64,000 bases of DNA from Azorinus chamasolen (lineage: Eukaryota > Mollusca > Bivalvia > Cardiida > Solecurtidae): assembly GCA_963576725.1 (NCBI GenBank), contig OY755237.1, forward strand, positions 57,883,805 to 57,947,804, in the 5' to 3' direction. The stretch's first letter is position 1. Each line of letters begins with the position of its first letter. The position numbers were made by a program, and so were the translations under genes. Shown here piece after piece: positions 1 through 8,600 of the stretch. The notes beneath the pieces are model-generated. The model did no database searches and was not told where the DNA came from. It saw only the letters and a program-made list of their open reading frames with translations.

Positions 1-166
1 TGCAACGCCATTGGACAAAATATAATTTCAATCACTAACTTTATTTAGTTATGAGGTATTCCAATGATACCAAGTATGTAATTATAAATAACTTCCTTGG
101 AGAAAACTGTCGGGATTTACTTTTGGGTCAGTCTCATCTTTTTCAGGACAAAACTTCCCTAGTTAT

Positions 167-904
167 GGGCCCGTCACACCATGACGTTCTGGTCAGCGTT
201 CTCTGGCGTTTGAGGAAACGTTAGTAGTCGCCCATGGTCGCTAGGATAGCACCAGAAGAGCGTTGTGTGAACGCTTGTGAACGCTAGTGAACGTCGGTGA
301 TCGCCGGGAATCGGCGGAGAACGCTGGCCCGGAAAATATTTTTTGAACATGCACAAAAGTTCTCACTGAGACCAGCGTTCTTCAACGTTTAATTTTAAAC
401 GCTGAAGAACGTTTAAGAACGTTAATGGAACGTTTAACTAACGTTCGATGAGCGTTGCATGCGTTCGGATATCATTAGTCAGTCGTTACACTAGCGTTAC
501 TTGGTTGTTACTAATCGTTTGCTTTGCAGTGAACGACTCAATTGGGACCTGTCAACGACCGCTGAACGGTCCCCTAGCGCACGCAGCGTGTGGCTAAAGT
601 CAAACGAACGTCAAAACGCTATTCTGTCGTTAATCACACGTTAGTCACACGCTCAACACGCTCGACTAACGTTCACAAATCGTTCGTTGTGCGCCAGTGG
701 CACATCAGCACACGCTAATGGTTTTCAGGGGTATCTTACTTGGTCGCTGTTACACGCTTCTGGTGCGTAAGACACACGCTAGTCATGCGTTAGGTACAGG
801 TTTATCACACGCCAGATGTGTCATCCTCACTCTAGAACGCTCAAAAATTGAACGATTGAAACGTTCAAAGAACGTTGACCAGAACGTTATGGTGTGACGG
901 CCCC
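167..904. mobile_element. 738-bp foldback DNA element rich in AACGTT words
   Basis: The two ends are inverted copies of about 36 bp: the left end reads GGGCCCGTCACACC and the right end, on the other strand, GGGGCCGTCACACC, both followed by an ACGTTCTGGTCA-type block. The interior is packed with AACGTT and CGTTC words on both strands and contains further small hairpins, for example 380-413. No long ORF is present; the short ORFs at each end run through the terminal repeats. I saw no convincing target-site duplication, so the superfamily is not assigned. Confidence 0.6.
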
Positions 905-1071
905 TTTAGGAATAAGATATTTCAATGAAACTTGATATACATGTATATACAGCTTGCATGGATATAAAGGATTGGATTATGCTTGAGGTTCGTCTCGTCA
1001 AGGTCTAAAAGTAGAAAATCTGTTTCTGGATAATAATTTTAATAAGAAATGAGATATTCCAACGAAACTTT

Positions 1072-1193
1072 TTGTGTCACCTGCTGAGAGGCAGTATTTC
1101 ACATAGGGATCACTTTTCCTATGTCTGTCTGTCCATCTATTTGTCCCACTGCCTGTTTGTCTTTCACACTTCAGGTGACACATGTTGTAGATA
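1072..1193. mobile_element. Family H element (GTGTCAC ends), short copy
   Basis: It begins TGTGTCACCTGCTGAGAG and ends with the inverted form AGGTGACACA. A longer relative lies at 4229-4514 and shares the GAGAGGCAGT block and the following GGGATCACTTTT. Non-coding. Confidence 0.45.
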
Positions 1194-1394
1194 ATTTGCA
1201 TAGAGATGAAGGTTTGGATTGCAAATGGGGTTAATCTGGCCAAGATTGCTGTTACTAAAAATAGAAAGAAAAAAATCCTGATTAATAACTGTAGTAAGAA
1301 TTTTACTAAGAAATGATGTATTCAAGCTTGTGGGAAGCATGCATTTTGGTTTAGGTTGGGCTACCATGTTCTTGCTTTTCAGATTATACTTAAT

Positions 1395-1545
1395 GTTGGC
1401 CTGATATGGGTGGATGGGTGAATACCTATGCAAACAGTTTGGATCCAGATGAGGCACGGAGTAACTCGGTGTCTCATCAGGATCCAAACTGTTTGACATC
1501 CTGATTGCATTTTGGTAGACACAATGATTATAGCTTGAATTTTGA
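1395..1545. mobile_element. Family C MITE fragment
   Basis: The diagnostic C hairpin (CAGTTTGGATCC arms around an ACTCGG centre) is at about 1428-1493. The CCCTTTCGCTGCC ends of intact copies are not recognisable here. Confidence 0.5.
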
Positions 1546-1779
1546 AAATGTAGTGGGTGAAAAATTCTGCAAAAATAATTTGCTCATCAGGCTAAAGGTT
1601 AAAGGTGATAGGCCATTCCACTGTCAGATGCACATTGACATATGACTCTTGCTCTTGTTATACTGACTATACTTTAGGGTGCCTGGTCATTTCACTGTTA
1701 GATGAGCATTGACATCAGGCTGTCATACTCTTATCCTTACTGATTATACTTTATGGTGATATGCAATTCTACTGTACTG

Positions 1780-1857
1780 TCAGATGACCTTTCACAATCT
1801 AATTTATATTTATGATGACATTATTTCATAAATGAATATTCATGGAGTAAAGGGTTA
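1780..1857 (+). mobile_element. Family A MITE, right-end fragment
   Basis: Only the distal end is seen: a TATTTATGATGACATTATTT block followed by ATGAATATTCATGGAGTAAAG and GGGTTAA. Confidence 0.5.
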
Positions 1858-1970
1858 AGCACATATGAAAAGACAATTTTCGTTAGTAAATTGGTTAAGG
1901 TGTCAGACCATTTCAATATCAGATGAAATTTGAGATTGACATGTTAGACTCTTGTTATAATAATTATACT

Positions 1971-2238
1971 TTAACCCTTTCCTCCATAAATATGTCTCCG
2001 AAAAAGTCACTTTTTGAAACCATTGTGATAAATAGAGCATTTGCTCCTAAGGAGCAAATGTTCTATTTATCACAATGGTTTCAGAGCATTTGCTCCTAAG
2101 GAGCAAATGCTGTATTTATCACAATTGGTTTCAGAACTACAAAATTCTAACATTTTCCTTTTCTCTAGTTAATGCTCCTTTTCGGTAGATTTATTCAAAG
2201 AGATTGGATCTAAAATTAGCCTATGAGGGAATGGGTTA
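1971..2238 (-). mobile_element. Family B TTAA MITE with a duplicated hairpin half
   Basis: It has TTAACCC and GGGTTAA ends and is inserted at the TTAA of a tandem-repeat unit, whose sequence resumes on the far side. The central hairpin is followed by an extra half-hairpin (GAGCATTTGCTCCTAAGGAGC occurs twice within about 60 bp), giving three to four arms in series instead of two. Confidence 0.75.
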
Positions 2239-2463
2239 AGGTAAATGGTCCATTGTCAGATGAAGGTCTACATTGGTATGTTAGGCTCTTGTTATACTAG
2301 TTATACTTTAAGATGATGGGCCATTTCATTGTCATATTCGGGTTGATGTGGTATGTTAGGCTCTAGTTATACTTATTATACTTTAAGATGATGGGCCATT
2401 TCATTATTATATGAGGGTTGACGTTGGTATGTTAGGTTCTTGTTATACTAATTATACTTTAAG

Positions 2464-2633
2464 GTGATGGACCATTTCCTGGATTGATTGATACATTTGG
2501 TGGCCTTGTATCACTGATAGAAACCAGAGCAGCACTTTTGGCCTCACGTGGTTATGCAACATTTGCTCTAGCCTACCTCTACCAAGGACATCTACCTGAT
2601 CAGCTGCTGGATGCAGATCCTAAATATGTCAGG
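2464..2633 (+). CDS. BAAT-like exon (a): start of the hydrolase domain
   Basis: It encodes GPFPGLIDTFGG through LLASRGYATFALAYLYQG to ADPKYVR, the first strands of the BAAT_C fold. The donor is AGG|GTAAGA. The acceptor TTTAAG|GTGATGG lies in the last unit of the tandem repeat at 1640-2482; other AGs exist, so the start is inferred. Confidence 0.75.
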
Positions 2634-5600
2634 GTAAGACTAGAGCTGGAGATATTCTAAATACTGGACACCCAACAGAGGTCCAAATAAGATGCATAAC
2701 CCTTTCCCTTATGTAAATGCACTTTCACGCTTATTCAAACAGAGTAGATCCAGATCAGATGCCTCCTATAGGAACAGGGTCTGCTCTGTTTGTTAATGGG
2801 ATTTGATACATCTGTTTCTTTACTTTCTAACATGGCTGCAATGTTCCACTTTCTATATTTCATTGTAACTATTTTTCCATAAATATTCAGTAGGTATTGA
2901 AATAAACATAGAACAGGGAAAGGGATAAATTAAAACATTTTTAAGAATAGTTTATTTCTCCACTAAACCTTATGTTGTGACCACTCTTCAGAATTGTCTC
3001 AAAGAGAAGGTTTGGTTGAGAAATGACAAATTAAGTGTTTGAGTATGCACCTTTTATCTGTTGCTCTGACCCAAATTCCCCTATCTATGAGTTTGTAAAG
3101 CTGATTTAGTCAATTTGGCATCATTTTGTTAACTGTAAATGAGACTGACATTGTAGCAAATAGTGGAGACTCTGATGGACTGACAGGAACAAACATTTTA
3201 TAAGCAAACATAGCAGACCCTACAGGAGCTGTCTGATATGGGTCTGCTCTGTTTGCAAAAACTTCCAGAAGTGTTTATTTGAGTGAAATAGTTCAGTCAA
3301 GACTTATTTATTATTTCAGTCATACAATTATTTGTAAGGTGGCAAATGGGTTTTTCCAGTCCATGTACAAGTTTGTCTGTTATTGCTTGACTTTTACAGG
3401 ATGCAGTAGTGTGGTTCAGCCAGCAGCACTTTGTGGATGCTGGTCGAATTGGAGCGGTGGGTCTGTGCTATGGGGGATGTCTGTCACTCATGTGTGCTGC
3501 TATGTTACCAATGGTTAGTTAAACTTTTACCACATGAATATTCATGTAAGAGATCTTTGCATCATGAATATTAATTAAATTAATTCTTACACAGAACTGT
3601 TTAGTCTAAGCAGAAACTGCAGAACCAGATGTATATTGCTTCATAAGCAAATAGAGCAGACCCAGATCAGATGGCTTTTATTGGTGATGTCTGATCTGGG
3701 CCTTCTCTATTAGCAAAGAATTGAAAAGTCATTTATATGAAGGAAAGGGTTAAGCCATGAATATTCTTTTAAGAAATAATGAGGAATCAGGAATACATTC
3801 AAATTAATTAACTGATTTTTATGCCCCCAAAGGGAGGCATATAGTAATCGCACTGTCCGTCCAGTCCGTCGGTCAGTCTGTTAGTCCTGCATCGTGTCCG
3901 ATCTGTAACACCTACATACATGAGTGGATTTCAAAGTAACTTGGTACAAATATTTACCAACTTAAGACGATGTGTCGTGAAAAGGAACCAGGTTCCTATC
4001 TCTAAGGTCAAGGTCACAATTAGGGTCAAAGGTAAAAAATGTAGACATTTTGTTGTGTCCTCTCTGTAATTCCTACATACATGAGTGGATTTCAAAGTAA
4101 CCTGGTACAAATGTTCATCACCAAGGCTTTGATAAATTGTGATATGGCCCAGGCATACACATGACTCAAACTTTAGTGTCAGTGATATCCTTTGGGGGCA
4201 TTTGCTACGTGACTATGACAGCTCTTGTTGTGTCACGTGCCGAGAGGCAGTGTGTCACTTAGGGATCACTTTTACGTCGTCTGTCCATCCATCCGTCTGC
4301 CTGTCCATCACTTTTTCTTTTTTTTGGCTGTCATTTCTAAACTTATCATTATAGAGCTTTCAAATTTCAAATGTGTCTTCCTTTCATTGAGGACCATCGA
4401 TGTAACTAAGGTCCATCACTCTGCATGCAATAGCTTTTGAGTTATTTTCCTTTGTTCTGATTTTCGCACTCCAGAATATTAACAGTTTTTGTGTCAGCTG
4501 CAAGCAGGTGACACATGTGTTCCTCTGAACACTCTTCTTTATATAAGCAGTATAATAATTGGAAATGTTTTTCATGACAGACAACTGTAGAATCTTATCT
4601 ATATCATTGCATAAGCAGACAGATTAGAACCTGATCTACTCTATTTGCAAAGGTGTTAACCCTTACATTGTGATAAACGAGTCACTAATGTCCTTTGTAA
4701 ACAGTGTAGACCCAGATGAGAGGGCTTCTAGAAAAATCCCAAAACACTCACCATAAACTTTACCTGTTTGAATTTTGGAATAGTCTATTTGAAAATTCAG
4801 TGTTGTAAGGTTTAAATGTGTATATATTGAAAAGATTATTTACTGTAACAGATGCAGGTGGTCGTGAATATCAATGGCCTACCAGTGGTACCTCCCTTTA
4901 TAGATCCCATGGATTGGAGTTTTAGCCAAAAGAAAGATACAACTGAAAAACCATGGTAACCCTTTCTTCCCATTCTATCATCAAAAATCCATTTGCTTAA
5001 TTTTTCTGATGCCAATGTCGTATCTGTGATTACCTCTGCAGTGGGTTTGGAACCAGATGAGATGTCAAGTAACTCTGCATCTAATCAGAATCCAAACTGT
5101 TGGTTATGAAGGTAATGTTTTTGAAATAAGAGGGGAGGAAATTAACCCTTCCCCCCATAAGCTATTTTTAGACCCAGCCTCTTTGAATGAATCTACCCAA
5201 AAGGAGCATTTACTAGAGAAAAGTAAAATTTTAGAATTTTGTAGTTTGAAACCATTGTGATAAATAGAGCATTTGCTCCTAATGGAGCAAATGCCCTATT
5301 TATCACAATGGTTTCAATTGGTAATTTTTACAGAGGCGTAGAAAGGCGTATTTATGGAGGAAAGTGTTAAACAGATGAAAATTGTAGCAGACGACGACTT
5401 TTACAGACTATAATATTTGACAGCAAAAGAGTTAAATCCCTTACTATATAATATCATCTTTGTTTCAAGTTTGCAGACTCTACTGAGATTAACCCATTCC
5501 CTCATAGGCTAATTTTAAATCGAACCTCTTGGAATAAATCTACCGAAAAGGAGTTTGAAATAGAGCAAAGAAATATTTTAGAAATTGTAGTTCTGAAACC

Positions 5601-8600
5601 ATTGTGATTAATAGAGCATTCGCTCTCTTAGGAGCAAATGCTCTATTTATCACAATGGTTTCAGCGGGTGACTTTTACAGGGGCGTAGAAAGGCGTATTT
5701 ATGGAGGAAAGGGTTAAAGCTGTCTTTTCAGAGTCAACTTTTGATTGTGTATATGTAACAGATCTGATTATTCTTTGCCATGGCAATAAAATTTATACAT
5801 TGCATTTTTAATACAAAACATAAATTAATCAATATTTATGATGAGTGGAGTCATTATGTCATTATTTCTTTCATGAATATTCATGGAAATCCTGATCGGC
5901 AGCCCTTTTGTAAATTCAGCATACTACGAGACATGCATGATGGACATAAGAGCAGTTGATTTTTATCTATACAGCTAGCTATTGATTTTTCTTATATGTA
6001 TTTTAAGGCCTGACACAGATCTGATTTACAACACAGAGGAGGGGGTTGTTATAAATGAGGCATTTAACACTGAGGACCTAGAGTATATACCTGTAAGTGG
6101 GTGATGCCGATTGTGATGGTTTGTTAACTCATTATCTCATGAATATTTATCAGTAAAGAATTGAATATTTATAATGGTACATCTTATATGACCACAGGAG
6201 TGTTTTGCTTTGGAAGATACAGTAGATTTATATCTAAATTATTTCATAGGCAAACAAAGCAGACCCTGATCAGACAGTTCCTACTGGAGTGTTCTGATCT
6301 TGATTAAATCTATTTGTAATATGGGTTTCTACTAGGTAAATCAGAAATCAGCTAAATTTCTATAGTGTAAAGTTTTCAAGGAAAGTTTTTGCCTTGACCA
6401 AAACTATAGAATCAAATCTATATCATGTCATAAGCAAACAGAGTAGAACCTGATCAGATGACTCCTGCGGGAGCCATCTGATCTGGGTATACTCGGTTTA
6501 AAAACGCATGAAAATGCATTTATATGAGGGAAAAGGAATAAAGTACTTACTCAGCTTTACAAATTGGCAGAGAGGGGAGATTTAGTGTGCTACTGTTTAG
6601 AGTAAGTACGATTGCATGGAACCTGATTTGGTCTGCACTTCCAAAACCCATTAACCCTTTCCCTCTCAAAATTTTTTTTTAACCCTTTCCCTCTCAAAAA
6701 AAAATATACATATGGTTTAATTACAATATGAATATGTGTATAGTATAATACTCATTAGTTCAGTATTTCTTCCATTAAAATTTCATGAAATAAGTAGTAA
6801 ATGAGGTGATTTTTTTTTTCTTCAGAAATGTCCATTTAACCCATTACCTCATAAGCTATTTTTAGATACAACCTCTTTGAATAAATCTACCGAAAAGGGG
6901 CATTAAATCGAGAAAAGGAAACTTTTAGAATTTTGTAGTTTGAAACCATTGTGATAAATAGAGCATTTGCTCCTATAGGAGCAAATGCTCTATTTATCAC
7001 AATGGTTTCACAAAGGGACTTTTACAAAGTCGTAAAAAGTCGTCAATATTAGGGAATGGGTTAAGTATTCTTTTTCAACTATTAGTAAAATGAAACATTT
7101 TGAAATGTTGTAGGCCTGGGTTCATGGTGCTAAAGTGCTAGAGATTGTTGGAGAAGATGATAAACAGGTACATCCAAAGCTTCACAAGTATTATATACAG
7201 AACTGGCCAGAGGAGTATAAAGACAATCTACAGATGGTCAGTTACCAGGGGGCCGGCCACCTTATTGAGCCCCCATACAGCCCAGTCTGTAGGGTGACCA
7301 ACCCGGGAAGGGCTAGAATGGCCACTATTGATTTTATCAAGGAAGAATTCAGAGGTGAGAGATCTTCTACAAGGAAATGATAATACTTTATCTTATGAAT
7401 ATTCATGTAAGAAATTATGACATCATGAATATTAATTGGATGAATTTTATTATGGTACATGAACAAAGGATATTTTGTGATAGAAACTTTGGAATCAGAT
7501 ATATATATAATTTCCATAAACAAACAGAGCAGACTCTGATCAGGCAGCTCATACTAGAGCCGTCTGATCTAGGTCTATTCTGTTGACTAAGGAGTGAAAA
7601 GTTGTGTCTATAAGATTGAAAGAAAGAAGAGTCGGATCAGATCAGACAGCTGTTGTTGGTACTGTCTGATCAAGGATTATTCTGTTGTTTATTAGTCAGA
7701 TCAGACAGCTGGTGTTGGTACTGTCTGATCAAGGATTACTCTGTTGTTTATTAGTCAGATCAGACAGCTGTTGTTGGTACTGTCTGATCAAGGATTACTC
7801 TGTTGTTTATTAGTCAGATCAGACAGCTGTTGTAGGTACTGTCTGATCAAGGATTACTCTGTTTTTTATTAGTCAGATCAGACAGCTGTTGTTGGTACTG
7901 TCTGATCAAGGATTACTCTGTTGTTTATTAGTCAGATCAGACAGCTGTTGTTGGTACTGTCTGATCAAGGATTACTCTGTTGTTTATTAGTCAGATCAGA
8001 CAGCTGTTGTAGGTGCTGTCTGATCAAGGATTACTCTTTTGTTTATTAGTCAGATCAGACAGCTGTTGTTGTACTGTCTGATCAAGGATTACTCTGTTGT
8101 TGATTAGTCAGATCAGACAGCTATTGTTGGTACTGTCCGATCAAGGGTTGCTCTGTTGTTTATGAGTTGTTGTAGATTTGATGCTAGAGTTTTTGCATTA
8201 CCATGAAATATTGATGTGTTCATATACCATAATATAAAAAATAGCTTTAATACATATATTCCTGATGTCATTTTTTTAAACCTTTAATCCATAAACATGC
8301 TTTTCTACATTTTTGCAAATAGAGTAGACCCAGATCAGATGGTTCCTACAGGAACTGTCTGATCAGGATCTACCCTGTTTGCTTATGGGATATGGTTATA
8401 CAGTTTCTGCCTTGACTAAAGTTGCCTGTGTCAATGTTCCTATTGTTACAATTACTCAAATCAATGTTCATGATGTTGTTATTTCTTACAGGAATATTCA
8501 TGAAATAAAGGGTCAAGATAAGAGGTTATGAAAACAGAGTAGACTATGATAATTTATTAAGTTATAATTTCTTATATGAATATTTATTAGTTAACCATTT

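Larger units (their letters stand above)
1640..2482 (+). repeat. Diverged tandem repeat, about 75-80 bp unit, ending in a splice acceptor
   Basis: Units carry GTTATACTAATTATACTTTA, then a GATGGGCCATTTC block, then GTCAGATGA. Clear copies lie at 1668-1750, 2240-2330, 2330-2400 and 2400-2482. A B-family MITE (1971-2238) sits inside. The last unit runs directly into the first exon of the BAAT-like gene, so the exon's 3' splice site (TACTTTAAG) and first bases are themselves a repeat unit. Confidence 0.65.

Noticed and set aside
7355..7380. Reading the BAAT-like exon (e) through to the TGA at 7378 as the gene end
   Set aside because: The donor GTGAGA at 7355 joins in phase to the exon at 9574, which carries the conserved family C-terminus.
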